This document shows, piece by piece, positions 32,704 to 41,660 of a stretch of 64,000 nt of DNA. The first letter of the stretch is position 1. Each line of letters begins with the position of its first letter. Under the pieces are notes generated by a model. That model ran no database searches, had not been told where the DNA came from, and was given only the letters and a program-made list of their open reading frames with translations. The stretch covers positions 1,570,965 to 1,634,964 of the forward strand of contig NZ_JAVDUI010000001.1 in assembly GCF_031456275.1 (NCBI RefSeq), read 5' to 3'. Origin of the DNA: Falsarthrobacter nasiphocae. GTDB lineage: Bacteria; Actinomycetota; Actinomycetes; Actinomycetales; Micrococcaceae. Made by a program: the position numbers and the translations under genes.

Positions 32704-33279
32704 TCAGGACCGCCGCTCGTGGGTGAGAATGCGATAGGGGATGCCGGAGGTGGACTCATGCCACCCCTCAGCCGGCTCGGCGGAGACAGCCCGCCACTCG
32801 GGCCCGAGCTCCGGCGCCACCGTGTCCCCCTCGGTGTCCAGGTCCAGCTCCGTGACGACGGCCAGGTCCGCGCGCGGCAGCGCCTCCGCGTACACCTGCC
32901 CTCCGCCCACCACCCACGTGAGCTCCGCCCCTGGCGCGCGGCTCGCCTCCTCGAGGGCCTCCTCAAGGGAGCCGACGACGACGGCGCCGTCCGCCTCGAA
33001 CCCCGCGGTCCGCGTGATGACGATGTTCGTGCGGTCAGCGAAGGGCCTGTACCGGGCCGGGATGGACTCCCAGGTGCGGCGCCCCATGATGACGGGGTGG
33101 CCCGTGGTCTGCTCCACGAAGTGCCGCATGTCCTCGGGGACGCGCCACGGCATCCCGCCCTCGTTGCCGATCACACCCTTGCGGGCCTGAGCCCAGATGA
33201 GCCCGAGGCGGCCGGCGGAGGCAGGCTTCCCGGCGGCGGGCGCGGCGCCGCCAGGCGCGTCGTCGTGCTCTACCCTCAC
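32704..33279 (-). CDS. folA: Dihydrofolate reductase
   Basis: 191 residues. [21 protein letters not shown] carries the N-terminal strand and the Met20-like loop (one string of 20 plus W here for orientation), PEDMRHF holds the acidic substrate-binding residue, and [12 protein letters not shown] and [14 protein letters not shown] are the NADPH sites. It regenerates tetrahydrofolate after thymidylate synthase. The GTG start overlaps the thyA stop by 4 bp, and a ~25-residue Ala/Pro-rich N-terminal arm precedes the fold, so the true start could be slightly later. Last gene of the ppk-to-folA chain. Confidence 0.92.
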   Translation of the reverse strand: MRVEHDDAPGGAAPAAGKPASAGRLGLIWAQARKGVIGNEGGMPWRVPEDMRHFVEQTTGHPVIMGRRTWESIPARYRPFADRTNIVITRTAGFEADGAVVVGSLEEALEEASRAPGAELTWVVGGGQVYAEALPRADLAVVTELDLDTEGDTVAPELGPEWRAVSAEPAEGWHESTSGIPYRILTHERRS

Positions 33280-34085
33280 ACCGCCACCTGGCCCTTGATG
33301 GCGGGGTGGTGCTCGTAGCCGATGACCTCGAAGTCATCGAACTCGTAGTCGAAGATGCTCTCGGGGCGCCGGCGGATGCGGAGCTCGGGGAGGGGGAACG
33401 GGTCGCGAGAGAGCTGGAGGGCGACCTGCTCAAGGTGGTTCTCGTACACGTGGACGTCGCCGCCGGTCCAGACGAGGTCACCGGGCTCGAGGCCCGTCTG
33501 CTGGGCGACCATGTGCGTCAGGAGGGCGTACGAGGCGATGTTGAACGGCACGCCGAGGAACATGTCGGCGCTGCGCTGGTAGAGCTGGCAGGACAGGCGG
33601 CCGTTGGCGACATGGAACTGGAAGAGGGCGTGGCAGGGGGGCAGGGCCATCTCATCCACGAGGGCCGGGTTCCAGGCCGTGACGATATGCCGGCGGGAGT
33701 CCGGGTTGGTGCGGATCTGCTCGACGACCCGGGCGATCTGGTCCACCGACTCGCCGTCTCCGGCCGGCCAGGCGCGCCACTGCACGCCGTAGACGGGGCC
33801 CAGGTCCCCGTTCTCGTCGGCCCACTCGTTCCAGATCCGCACGCCCCGCTCCTGGAGCCAGCGGACGTTGGAGTCGCCCCGGAGGAACCACAGCAGCTCG
33901 AGCGCCACCGAGCGGAAGTGCACGCGCTTGGTCGTGATGAGCGGGAATCCCTTGGAGAGGCCGTAGCGGAGCTGCGCGCCGAAGAGACTGCGGGTGCCCG
34001 TGCCGGTGCGGTCGCCCTTGGGCGTGCCCTCGGCCACGACTTTGGCGAGCAGGTCCTCGTACGGGGTCTCGATGGGCTGGGTCAC
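33276..34085 (-). CDS. thyA: Thymidylate synthase (ThyA type)
   Basis: 269 residues. Catalytic cysteine in [10 protein letters not shown], folate/dUMP residues in [32 protein letters not shown] and the C-terminal [10 protein letters not shown]. Makes dTMP from dUMP with methylene-tetrahydrofolate. The GTG at 34085 has AGGAGG 7 nt upstream and overlaps the stop of the membrane-protein gene by 4 bp. folA follows with another 4-bp overlap, the common functional pair. Confidence 0.95.
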   Translation of the reverse strand: MTQPIETPYEDLLAKVVAEGTPKGDRTGTGTRSLFGAQLRYGLSKGFPLITTKRVHFRSVALELLWFLRGDSNVRWLQERGVRIWNEWADENGDLGPVYGVQWRAWPAGDGESVDQIARVVEQIRTNPDSRRHIVTAWNPALVDEMALPPCHALFQFHVANGRLSCQLYQRSADMFLGVPFNIASYALLTHMVAQQTGLEPGDLVWTGGDVHVYENHLEQVALQLSRDPFPLPELRIRRRPESIFDYEFDDFEVIGYEHHPAIKGQVAV

Positions 34086-34612
34086 GGGGTGTCCTCCTGG
34101 ACTGGGGCGCGGGGTTCGGTGCGGGCGGTGGCGTCGGCAGCGCGGGCGGTGGCCTGGCCGCCCGCGGCCGTTTTCCGAGCGTGAGAGCGGCTGACGACGA
34201 GGGCCACGAGCGCCGCAATGTAGACGAGCGCCAGCCACGCGTTGAAGACCGTGGGGCGCAGCCAGCCGAGCACGCCGATATTGGCGCACATGAGCGTCAG
34301 GACGAACGTCGCCTGGGCGTGGAACGGCTCGAGTCGGGCCCGGAGCCGGGGCATGCCCGTGTGGATCAGCCCCGAGATGCCCACGAGGCTCAGCGCCGCC
34401 AGGGGGTAGACGAGGACCCTGGGCGAGTCCGTGCGCACCACGGTTCCTCCCGCGCCGGGCCACAGCCACTCCGCGGAGATCGGGTTGGGGAGCGTGGTGC
34501 GCAGCAACAGGCCCGTCGCCAGGAGCGCAACGGCGAGCGCGGCGGCGGCCGCGAGCCAGCCGGCGCCCGTGCGGCGGGCCGCCCGCGGGGAGGGGAGCAG
34601 CTGAGGTGTCAT
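34082..34612 (-). CDS. Small membrane protein of unknown function, coupled to thyA
   Basis: 176 residues with about four membrane spans (near 18-37, 66-86, 98-118 and 122-141) and a basic/Ala-Thr-rich cytoplasmic tail. Not recognised. Its stop overlaps the thyA start by 4 bp and its start follows the Nudix gene by 8 nt, so it is firmly inside the operon. No ribosome-binding site is obvious before ATG 34612, suggesting translational coupling. Function unknown. Confidence 0.75.
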   Translation of the reverse strand: MTPQLLPSPRAARRTGAGWLAAAAALAVALLATGLLLRTTLPNPISAEWLWPGAGGTVVRTDSPRVLVYPLAALSLVGISGLIHTGMPRLRARLEPFHAQATFVLTLMCANIGVLGWLRPTVFNAWLALVYIAALVALVVSRSHARKTAAGGQATARAADATARTEPRAPVQEDTP

Positions 34613-34620
34613 GGGTCGTG

Positions 34621-35625
34621 TCAGTCGTCGAAAGGCTCGTGTACCTCGAAGGCGACGACGCGCCCGGGCCGAGCGGCGGACACGTGCGCCACGATGAGCG
34701 CCGCCGGCCGGAGGTACGGATCGGAATCGGGGAGCGAGAGGGCAGCGTCCCCCTCGGCTGCCCGGCGAAGGACACCCAGGACGACGGGCATGACCGGCCG
34801 GTGCCCGCAGTACACCGCGATGCGCTTGGCCGTGAGGAGCTTGGCGAACTTGAGCGCCGTCCTGTCCGGGTTCTCCGTGGCGGCCCGCTCCGTGAAGGCG
34901 TCCACGAGCTTGACCTTGGGGGCGGCACGCTTGATGTACGGCTGCATGGTCTGGGTGCAGCGGGTCCACGGGCTGCTCGCGACCCGTTCGGGCCGCCAGC
35001 ACTGGAGCAGCCCTGCGAGGGCCTCGGCCTGGCGGAAGCCGGACGGTGCGAGCGGCCGGTCCCCCTCGGGGCGCGTCCACTTGGAGCGGGGCTTCGCCTT
35101 GGCGTGGCGGGCCACGAGGAGCGGGCTTGTGCGCAGGCGGCCGGCCGCGTGGGCGGCCTCGAGGTAGTCGAGGGGGGCGACGTCGTCCGGGTTCGTCAGG
35201 GCCGCGCGGGCCTCATCAGGTGTCATCCAGACAGCGCGGTCCACCTCGCTGCCGTCGGGGCGCGGCGAGCGGTCTCCCGCCTCGACGGCCCAGTAGTACA
35301 CGGCCTTCTCCCCGGCGTTGACGCGGTAGTGGATCGAGGGGAGGGGGATGCCCAGCCTCGCGCGCACGCCGACCTCCTCGGAGATCTCGCGGACCGCGCA
35401 TTCGGGCAGGCTCTCCCCCTGGTCCAGCTTGCCCTTGGGCCAGGACCAGTCGTCGTAGCGCGGGCGGTGGATGACGAGGACCTGGAGGCGTCGCCCATCC
35501 TCCCGCCACAGCAGCCCGCCGGCGGCGATGACGTCCTCCTTGCCGGTGCGCACGTGGACGCCGTGCGTCTGCGGGTAGACGGCCGTGGACGAGCGCGCGC
35601 GGCCCGGTGCTTCAGCCGCGGCCAC
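34621..35625 (-). CDS. Nudix hydrolase / histidine phosphatase fusion (MutT1-like)
   Basis: 334 residues. The N-terminal Nudix domain has the box [20 protein letters not shown] and VG after it (GX5EX7REUXEEXGU satisfied). The C-terminal histidine-phosphatase domain starts at [14 protein letters not shown], with the catalytic RHA and a later CGHRPVMP histidine. The same fusion in mycobacterial MutT1 hydrolyses 8-oxo-(d)GTP and diadenosine polyphosphates. Start chosen as GTG 35625 by domain boundary; it overlaps the ppk end by 14 bp. Its link to polyphosphate kinase fits a nucleotide/polyphosphate theme. Confidence 0.88.
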   Translation of the reverse strand: MAAAEAPGRARSSTAVYPQTHGVHVRTGKEDVIAAGGLLWREDGRRLQVLVIHRPRYDDWSWPKGKLDQGESLPECAVREISEEVGVRARLGIPLPSIHYRVNAGEKAVYYWAVEAGDRSPRPDGSEVDRAVWMTPDEARAALTNPDDVAPLDYLEAAHAAGRLRTSPLLVARHAKAKPRSKWTRPEGDRPLAPSGFRQAEALAGLLQCWRPERVASSPWTRCTQTMQPYIKRAAPKVKLVDAFTERAATENPDRTALKFAKLLTAKRIAVYCGHRPVMPVVLGVLRRAAEGDAALSLPDSDPYLRPAALIVAHVSAARPGRVVAFEVHEPFDD

Positions 35626-37822
35626 GGCGCGCCTGTCCGAGGAGCCACTCCTGCACGTCCTCAAGAGGCTGGCCTTCGTCGTCGGTCGCGTGGCGAATCC
35701 ACGCGCCGGACGGGGTGAGGTGCCAGCTGGCGGTGGTCTCCGCCATGTAGCGGTCGGCGAGGGCCACGATGTGGTCGACCTGCTTCTGGTCCCCGAGGCG
35801 CACAAGCGCCTCCACACGGCGGTCCAGGTTGCGGTGCATCATGTCGGCGGAGCCGATGAACGCGACCGTGTCCCCGCCGTTGGCGAAGACGAACACGCGC
35901 GAGTGCTCGAGGAAGCGGCCGAGGACGCTGCGGACCCGGATGTTCTCGCTCAGGCCCGGGATGCCGGGGCGCAGGGCGCAGATGCCGCGCACGATCACGT
36001 CGACGCGCACCCCCGCCTGGGAGGCCCGGTAGAGGGCGTCGATGATCGCCTCGTCCACAATCGAGTTGACCTTGACGACGACGCGCGCCTGGCGGCCTGC
36101 CTCGGCGTGGCGGATCTCCTGTTCAATTCTGTCGATGAGCCCCGAGCGGAGGGAGCGGGGCGCGACGAGGAGGCGCTTGAACGTGGACTTCGGGGCGTAG
36201 CCAGAGAGCTGGTTGAAGAGGCGGGAGACGTCCTCGCCGACCTGTGGGTCGCACGTGAGCAGGCCCAGGTCCTCGTAGAAGCGCGCCGTGCGGGGGTGGT
36301 AGTTGCCCGTGCCGATATGGCAGTAGCGGCGCAGCCCGTCCTTCTCCGCGCGGACGACAAGGCTCAGTTTGGAGTGGGTCTTGAGGCCGACGATGCCGTA
36401 GACCACGTGGACGCCGGCCTTCTCGAGCTTGCGGGCCCACGAGATGTTGGCCTGCTCGTCGAAGCGGGCCTTGATCTCCACGAGCGCGAGGACCTGCTTG
36501 CCGGCCTCCGCAGCGTCGATGAGCGCATCGACGATGGGGGAGTCGCCGCTCGTGCGGTACAGGGTCTGCTTGATGGCCTGCACGTGGGGGTCTGCCGCCG
36601 CCTGCTCCAGGAAGGCCTGGACGGACGTGGAGAACGAGTCATACGGGTGATGCAGGAGGATGTCCCGGCGCCGCATGGCTGCGAAGACGTTGGCGGACTT
36701 CGAGGTCTCGGACTCGTTGAGGTAGCGGTTCGTGTGGGCCACGTGGGCCTCGAACCGCAGGGCGGGTCGGTCGATCCGTGCGAGGCTTGCGAGGCCGCGC
36801 AGGTCCAGCGGGGCGGGGAGCTCGTAGACCTCCTCCTCGCTCACCCCGAGCTCGCGCACGAGGAGTGCACGGACGTTCGGGTTGATGTCCTGGGCGATCT
36901 CGAGGCGGACGGGCGGGCCGAAGCGCCGCCGCAGCAGCTCCTTCTCGAGGGCCATGAGGAGGTTTTCCGCGTCGTCCTCCTCCACCTCGACGTCCTCGTT
37001 GCGGGTGACGCGGAAGACGTGGTGCTCTACGACGTCCATGCCGGGGAAGAGCTGCTCCAGGTGCACCGCGATGAGGTCCTCGAGCGGCAAGTAGCGGGCC
37101 ACGCGGGAGGCGTGGGCGGCCGCGCGCGGCCCGTCCACGGCGATGAGGCGCTCCAACTGGTCCGGCACCTTGACGCGGGCGAAGAGTTCCTTGCCGCTCA
37201 CGGGATTCTTCACGACGACGGCCAGGTTGAGCGAGAGGCCGGAGATGTAGGGGAAGGGGTGCGCGGGGTCCACCGCGAGCGGGGTCAGGATGGGGAAGAC
37301 CTGCTCGTTGAAGTAGGTGGTGAGGCGGGCCTGCGCCTCCGCGTCCAGCGCGTCCCAGCCTGTGACGAAGATGTTGTTGTCCTCGAGCCCCGGGCGGATC
37401 GTGTCCGCGAACACCTGAGCGTGGCGGAGCTGGAGGGCGAGGGCAGCAGTCTCGAGGGCGTCGAGCTGGTCAGCGGGGCTGACCCCGGCTGGGGAGGGCA
37501 CCGCGATGCCCGTGGCGATGCGGCGCTTGAGGCCCGCGACCCGGACCATGAAGAATTCGTCGAGGTTCGAGGCGAAGATCGAGAGGTAGTTGACCCTCTC
37601 GAGCAGCGGCACGGTGTCATCCTCGGCGAGCTCGAGGACACGGGCATTGAAGTCGAGCCACGAGATCTCGCGGTCAAGGAACCTCTCCGCGCCGAAGCCG
37701 CCGTCCGGCTCCCGGCTCGGCCCGGACTGGAGCAGCTCGATCCGGTCCTCGGTGGCGCGCGCGCTCGCGGCCTCGGTCTGCGCGAGGCCGGATGACTTCT
37801 GCGGCGGTCGTCCCAGTGACAC
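35612..37822 (-). CDS. ppk: Polyphosphate kinase
   Basis: 736 residues, PPK1 family with the four usual domains: N-terminal helical ([20 protein letters not shown]), head, and C1/C2 phospholipase D-like domains. The autophosphorylated histidine lies in [13 protein letters not shown], with [18 protein letters not shown] after it and [17 protein letters not shown] near the end. It polymerises ATP gamma-phosphate into polyphosphate. I chose GTG 37822 (GGGAG 7 nt upstream); a TTG at 37885 would overlap the -10-like TAGGCT at 37885-37890. First gene of the chain leading to folA. Confidence 0.94.
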   Translation of the reverse strand: MSLGRPPQKSSGLAQTEAASARATEDRIELLQSGPSREPDGGFGAERFLDREISWLDFNARVLELAEDDTVPLLERVNYLSIFASNLDEFFMVRVAGLKRRIATGIAVPSPAGVSPADQLDALETAALALQLRHAQVFADTIRPGLEDNNIFVTGWDALDAEAQARLTTYFNEQVFPILTPLAVDPAHPFPYISGLSLNLAVVVKNPVSGKELFARVKVPDQLERLIAVDGPRAAAHASRVARYLPLEDLIAVHLEQLFPGMDVVEHHVFRVTRNEDVEVEEDDAENLLMALEKELLRRRFGPPVRLEIAQDINPNVRALLVRELGVSEEEVYELPAPLDLRGLASLARIDRPALRFEAHVAHTNRYLNESETSKSANVFAAMRRRDILLHHPYDSFSTSVQAFLEQAAADPHVQAIKQTLYRTSGDSPIVDALIDAAEAGKQVLALVEIKARFDEQANISWARKLEKAGVHVVYGIVGLKTHSKLSLVVRAEKDGLRRYCHIGTGNYHPRTARFYEDLGLLTCDPQVGEDVSRLFNQLSGYAPKSTFKRLLVAPRSLRSGLIDRIEQEIRHAEAGRQARVVVKVNSIVDEAIIDALYRASQAGVRVDVIVRGICALRPGIPGLSENIRVRSVLGRFLEHSRVFVFANGGDTVAFIGSADMMHRNLDRRVEALVRLGDQKQVDHIVALADRYMAETTASWHLTPSGAWIRHATDDEGQPLEDVQEWLLGQARRGRG

Positions 37823-37884
37823 GTCAACGCTCCCTGAATGTTCCGTTTGTGGCCGGCGAGGGGGTGCCTCGCGCCTGTCTTTCA

Positions 37885-37890
37885 AGCCTA
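37885..37890 (-). promoter_or_regulatory. Candidate -10 box of the ppk operon
   Basis: TAGGCT on the minus strand includes the mshD stop codon. It would give a leader of about 55 nt before the ppk GTG. No clear -35. Confidence 0.35.
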
Positions 37891-38949
37891 CGTGACCGGC
37901 TGGCCGTCGCCCGCGTCGGCGGGCGCATACATCACGTCCACCATGACCTGCTCAAACCCGTAGTCCGCGTACAGCGCGAGGGCCGGGATGTTGTCGCCTT
38001 CCGTGTAGAGGGCGACATCGCGGGGCCCCTCGGACTGAAGCCGCTCGATCCCGGCGCTCGTCAGCACGGCCCCGAGCCCCAGGCCGCGTGCCTCGGATGC
38101 CACGCCGAGGGCGTAGATCTCCGCCTCGTCCTGCGTGCGCTTGAGCCAGTTGTACGCGAGGATCGCCTCCGCGTCGTCGACGACGAGGAGGAAGTCCTCA
38201 GCGTCGAACCACGGCTCACGCATGCGCGCCCTGACGTCGTCGGCCGTGATGCTGCCCTGCTCCGGGTGGTCCGCGAAGACGCGAGCGTTGAGGCGCACCC
38301 ACGCGTCCACGTCTCGGGCGGGGTCGAAGGCGCGGATCTTCATGCCCGTCGGCAGCTCGCGGCGTGCGGGAAGCGGCGTCGAGGAGGGGCGGATCATCTT
38401 GACGAGGCGGCGGACGGGCACGAAGCCCGCGCTCGCGGCGAGCTGGACGGCCGCCGCGGTGTTGCCGTGCGCCCACGCCCCGAGGGAGGAGGCGTCGACG
38501 AGGCCGTCGTGGCCCAAGGTGGAGACGGCGGCGTCCACGAGGGCGCGCCCGAGGCCCTGCTGGCGATAGTGCGGGTGGACGACGAGCTCGAGGGTGGCCC
38601 CGTCCGCGTCGGTGACGACCGCGAGCCCGGCGAGGCGCGCCTCGTCCGCGAGGCTCTCAAGTGAGCCCGGGGCGTGAGTGCCCGGGCGGGCGGAGATCCG
38701 CGCGGGGGCGTGAGCGTAGGCGAGGAAGGTCTCCACTCGGCGCTCCTCCCCGGAGCGCAGGAGCACGAGGGACTGGTCCGAGAGCGCCCGCGTGCCGTCG
38801 GCGGCACCCGCCGCCTCGAGGAGGGAGAGAATGTCGGCGAGGGCGTTGTTCTCCAGGGCGCCGCGGACGGGGGCGATGCTCCACACGGTCGCCTCGTCGT
38901 CCGCCGAGCGGTCTGGTTCGGGTGTCACGTCGGGTGTCACAGAGTCCAT
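37888..38949 (-). CDS. mshD: Mycothiol synthase
   Basis: 353 residues with two GNAT domains. The acetyl-CoA loops are [16 protein letters not shown] (first half) and [16 protein letters not shown] (second half). MshD acetylates the cysteine of Cys-GlcN-Ins in the last step of mycothiol synthesis, the actinobacterial glutathione substitute. The start is set by TAGGCT and GGAGG ahead of ATG 38949. Next upstream (separate strand unit) is the GlnR-type regulator; mshD and glnR are also neighbours in mycobacteria. Confidence 0.93.
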   Translation of the reverse strand: MDSVTPDVTPEPDRSADDEATVWSIAPVRGALENNALADILSLLEAAGAADGTRALSDQSLVLLRSGEERRVETFLAYAHAPARISARPGTHAPGSLESLADEARLAGLAVVTDADGATLELVVHPHYRQQGLGRALVDAAVSTLGHDGLVDASSLGAWAHGNTAAAVQLAASAGFVPVRRLVKMIRPSSTPLPARRELPTGMKIRAFDPARDVDAWVRLNARVFADHPEQGSITADDVRARMREPWFDAEDFLLVVDDAEAILAYNWLKRTQDEAEIYALGVASEARGLGLGAVLTSAGIERLQSEGPRDVALYTEGDNIPALALYADYGFEQVMVDVMYAPADAGDGQPVT

Positions 38950-38956
38950 GACCTCC

Positions 38957-38962
38957 AGCCTA
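38957..38962 (-). promoter_or_regulatory. -10 box of mshD
   Basis: TAGGCT lies 7 nt before the ATG. The intervening GGAGGTC could serve as a ribosome-binding site only if transcription starts earlier. Confidence 0.45.
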
Positions 38963-38984
38963 GGCGCTCGCCGGGGATGCCGTT

Positions 38985-39013
38985 TTGTACTCTGGCGCCG
39001 GGGTGTGTAGAGT
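38985..39013 (+). promoter_or_regulatory. Sigma-70-like promoter with no recognised downstream gene
   Basis: TTGTAC (38985-38990), 17-bp spacer, TAGAGT (39008-39013). It is one of the best-looking promoters in the window and points into the mshD-glnR gap. Confidence 0.6.
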
Positions 39014-39019
39014 CGTCTG

Positions 39020-39165
39020 TTGTCGGAACGGACACCGGGCGTTTTCTCGGGGTTCGTTTCAGCGAGGGGGATGCGTCAGTTGGGACGCCCTCGATACGTT
39101 CGATCCGTATGTCCTCCACAGAAGTCAGAAGGCCCGCTCCAGACCTGGAGCGGGCCTTCTGCGCG
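39020..39165 (+). ncRNA. Candidate small RNA between mshD and glnR
   Basis: A strong promoter at 38985-39013 and the hairpin at 39127-39160 define a transcript of about 145 nt on the plus strand. A TTG 6 nt after the -10 opens a frame (MSERTPGVFSG...), but it runs through the hairpin without stop and has no protein-like features. No other ORF with a ribosome-binding site is seen. No Rfam family is recognised. Confidence 0.35.
39127..39160. terminator. Bidirectional hairpin terminator between mshD and glnR
   Basis: 14-bp perfect stem (39127-39140 with 39147-39160) and 6-nt loop. It lies 73 nt after the glnR stop on the minus strand and could also end the plus-strand candidate RNA. Confidence 0.7.
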
Positions 39166-39232
39166 TCTGCTGGCTGTGGGCCTGCGGCGCTCGTGCTCAC
39201 GACGACGTGGCTGGCGCGGTCCGCGGCGCCGC

Positions 39233-39919
39233 CTACCCGCGGCCGCCGTCGTCGTCCGCCGAAGCGGTCCGTGCGAACATATACCCGACGTTCCGCACCG
39301 TCCGGATGACCGCCTCGTGGTCCGAGCCCAGCTTGGCCCGCAGACGCCGGATGTGAACGTCCACGGTCCGGCTGCCGCCGTAGTAGTCGCTGCCCCAGAC
39401 CTCCGCGAGCAGCTCATCCCGGGAGAAGACCAGGTCCGGCGATCCGGCCAGGAACTTGAGAAGCTCAAACTCCTTGTAGGTGAGGTTGAGCGGGCGCCCA
39501 TCGACGCGCGCCGTGTACGAGCCCTCGTCCACCTCGATGCCGGCCTCCCGCACGAGGGCCGGAGGCCGGGACTCGAGTGCGAAGGCGCGGCGGCGGGCCA
39601 GGACAAGCCTGAGACGGGCCTCGACCTCGGCGTGGCGGGCCGTGTCGAGCAGGAGGTCGTCCACGGGCCAGGACTCGTTGACCGCGCCGAAGCCGTCGGC
39701 GCTGACGAGGGCGATCCGAGGGGCGTCGCTCGTCGCGGCGATCCGCACGAGGGCGTTCTTGGCGAGGAGGAGGCGGTCCCGGGCGTCCACGATGACCGGC
39801 TCGTCGGCTCGAGGCGCGTCCGCCTCCAAGGGGGCGCGGCGCACCTCGTGGCCCAGGAGCTCAAGCGCCTCGAGGGCGGGGGCAGGCGCGTCCGTGTCAC
39901 TGGCGAAGTGGATGCGCAT
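39233..39919 (-). CDS. glnR: GlnR-type OmpR-family response regulator
   Basis: 228 residues. An atypical receiver-like domain (residues ~1-120; VIVDARDRLLLAKNALVRIA in place of the usual phosphoacceptor site) is followed by a winged-helix domain (TYKEFELLKFLAG, SRTVDVHIRRLRAKLG, IRTVRNVGYMF). This layout, the IALVSADGFGAVNESW segment and the mshD neighbour match actinobacterial GlnR, the orphan regulator of nitrogen assimilation, which works without phosphorylation. ATG 39919 gives MRIHFASDTD. A RegX3- or MtrA-like role is less likely. Confidence 0.78.
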   Translation of the reverse strand: MRIHFASDTDAPAPALEALELLGHEVRRAPLEADAPRADEPVIVDARDRLLLAKNALVRIAATSDAPRIALVSADGFGAVNESWPVDDLLLDTARHAEVEARLRLVLARRRAFALESRPPALVREAGIEVDEGSYTARVDGRPLNLTYKEFELLKFLAGSPDLVFSRDELLAEVWGSDYYGGSRTVDVHIRRLRAKLGSDHEAVIRTVRNVGYMFARTASADDDGGRG

Positions 39920-40025
39920 GTGCCGACTTCTCTCCCGTCCCCTAACGTTTGCCCGAGTATATCGGGAGCGCGCCCGGAGGCCCGCCGCACAGCCGCGCTC
40001 GCGCGGACATGGCACCATATGAGGG

Positions 40026-40793
40026 GTGAAGATCTCTGGAGCAGTCCTCGTCCTCGGCGTGGCCCTGGCCGCGCTCGTCGGGGCCGTGTGGAGCGGACCC
40101 GTCGCCACGGCGGTGACCATGTCAGCCGTGAGCGCCGTCTTCGCGTACGCCTACCCGTACCTGCTCGGCATTCCGGCCAAGCGGACGGTGTCCACGGTGG
40201 GTGCCATCGCGTCGATCCTCGCCGTGACGAGCCCCCTCTACGCGCCCTCCGACGCCCCCCTCCGGTTCGTCCCGCTCTACGTGGGCTTCGGCGTGGCCGC
40301 GAGCTTCATCGTCCAGCTGCTGCGCGGCACGGGCCAGGTGCGGCGCATGGAGTCGCTCATCGGCCTCTCCGCAGGCATCTTCCTCATGGGCTCCGGCGCG
40401 GGCTGGGTGGCGGTGGCCCAAGTAGCCCAGCAGTACCCCTCGCAAGAGATCATCCAGCAGGCGAGCCGGGGCCAGGGTGCAGCCCTGTGCGTCGCCGTGT
40501 GCGCGCTCGTCGGCGCGCTCATTCCGCTCATTCAGCCTCGCATCCTCTCGAGCACGTCCGTCGTCATCGTCGGCGTGGGCCTCTTCTTCGGCATCCTCGT
40601 GGGGTCGACGACGGAGCTGGCGCTGGGCTCGTCCGTGGTGCTCGGCGGCATCACGGGTGCACTGACCGGCGCAGTGGTGACGCTGTCGCAGCGCGCCGAG
40701 GGATCCCTGACCAAGCGCACCCACGTCGCGTCGGGGCTAGGCGGGATCGGTCTCCTCGGCGCCGTCGCGTTCTTCGGCGCCACATTCGTCTGA
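40026..40793 (+). CDS. Integral membrane protein of unknown function
   Basis: 255 residues, mostly hydrophobic, with about seven predicted spans and a short charged end. No family motif is recognised; residues such as GIPAKRTVS and LLRGTGQVRRMES form the few polar loops. GTG start at 40026. Divergent from glnR (106 bp apart) and followed after 63 bp by the microprotein operon, which has its own -10. Could be a transporter or a membrane anchor; nothing decides it. Confidence 0.75.
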   Translation: MKISGAVLVLGVALAALVGAVWSGPVATAVTMSAVSAVFAYAYPYLLGIPAKRTVSTVGAIASILAVTSPLYAPSDAPLRFVPLYVGFGVAASFIVQLLRGTGQVRRMESLIGLSAGIFLMGSGAGWVAVAQVAQQYPSQEIIQQASRGQGAALCVAVCALVGALIPLIQPRILSSTSVVIVGVGLFFGILVGSTTELALGSSVVLGGITGALTGAVVTLSQRAEGSLTKRTHVASGLGGIGLLGAVAFFGATFV

Positions 40794-40843
40794 CCCGCCC
40801 AGGGGCTTCGCCAGCGGATTCACCGTCCGGCCGCCTTTGGATC

Positions 40844-40849
40844 TAGGAT
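40844..40849 (+). promoter_or_regulatory. -10 box of the microprotein-nitrobindin-ygfZ-ankyrin operon
   Basis: TAGGAT ends 7 nt before the ATG at 40857; leaderless type. Confidence 0.5.
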
Positions 40850-40856
40850 GGATCAC

Positions 40857-40967
40857 ATGTACGCAGGCCTTGAAATCTTCTTCACGTCCCTTCTCGTTCT
40901 CGCGACGCTCGGCATTGCCGGCGTGGCTGCTCTCGTGGTGGCAGGCCTCTTCAAGGGCCAGAAGTAA
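40857..40967 (+). CDS. 36-residue membrane microprotein
   Basis: ATG to TAA encodes a start MYAGLEIFFTSLLVLATL, one long hydrophobic helix, and the basic end LFKGQK. It sits 3 nt before the nitrobindin-like gene and has a well-placed -10, so it should be the first gene of that operon. Positive charges at the C-terminus predict a cytoplasmic tail. No characterised family is recognised. Coding is supported by position, composition and stop placement, not by homology. Confidence 0.55.
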   Translation: MYAGLEIFFTSLLVLATLGIAGVAALVVAGLFKGQK

Positions 40968-40970
40968 CCC

Positions 40971-41660
40971 ATGCCCGTCGAGATCCCCACTCATCTGACG
41001 CCTGAGCTCGTTCCGCTCTCGTGGCTCCTCGGCACGTGGAGCGGCGAGGGGCGCCTCGGCGCGGGCAATGAGGGGGATGAGCGCATCCGTCAGCAGGTCA
41101 CGTTCAGTCAGGACGGCCTGCCCTTCTTGCGCTATGAGGCCCGCTCGTGGCTCGTGGATGGGGAGGGGCGCCAGATCCGCCCGCTGACGAGCGAGGCGGG
41201 CTTCTGGGCGCTCGACCGCCCCATGACGGACGCGGACGTCGGCCCGGGCATGCGCCCCGCCGAGATCGTTCCCGCGCTCAAGTCGGCGGAGGAGGTGGAG
41301 GAGCTCCGCAACGAGGCGGGCGGCTTCGACATCACGGCTACGATCGTCCACCCCGGAGGCATCGCCGAGCTCTACTACGGCAGCATCAAGGGCGCCGTGG
41401 TCGAGCTCGGGACGGACCTCGTCATGCGCGGACGCTCCTCGAAGGAGTACGCCGCGGCCACGCGTCTTTACGGACTCGTCAACGGGAGCCTCTTCTTCCG
41501 CTGGGATGTCCAGGAGGACGGCGAGATGAAGCCCCACGCCTCGGTGGCCATGGCCAAGATTGCCGAGCCCCCGGCGCCGGAGCCCCGCGAGGAGGCCGGA
41601 GACGGCAAACCCTCCGAGGGCGCCGACGGCACCGGGGTGAACCCGGCTGAGGGCGAATGA
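40971..41660 (+). CDS. Nitrobindin-like FABP-family haem protein
   Basis: 229 residues. The N-terminal GTWSGEGRLG matches the nitrobindin/FABP barrel signature, with the proximal haem histidine most likely in MKPHASVAMAK. Nitrobindins bind ferric haem and turn peroxynitrite into nitrate, or bind NO. After residue ~195 there is a Pro/Glu/Gly-rich tail. The ATG follows the microprotein stop by 3 nt, and the stop overlaps the next gene by 4 bp. Older annotation for this family is DUF1794. Confidence 0.85.
   Translation: MPVEIPTHLTPELVPLSWLLGTWSGEGRLGAGNEGDERIRQQVTFSQDGLPFLRYEARSWLVDGEGRQIRPLTSEAGFWALDRPMTDADVGPGMRPAEIVPALKSAEEVEELRNEAGGFDITATIVHPGGIAELYYGSIKGAVVELGTDLVMRGRSSKEYAAATRLYGLVNGSLFFRWDVQEDGEMKPHASVAMAKIAEPPAPEPREEAGDGKPSEGADGTGVNPAEGE

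Noticed and set aside
39020-39126. Protein reading of the promoter-terminator unit (MSERTPGVFSG...)
   Set aside because: It reads through the terminator hairpin into glnR antisense without a stop, and has no recognisable composition or domain.
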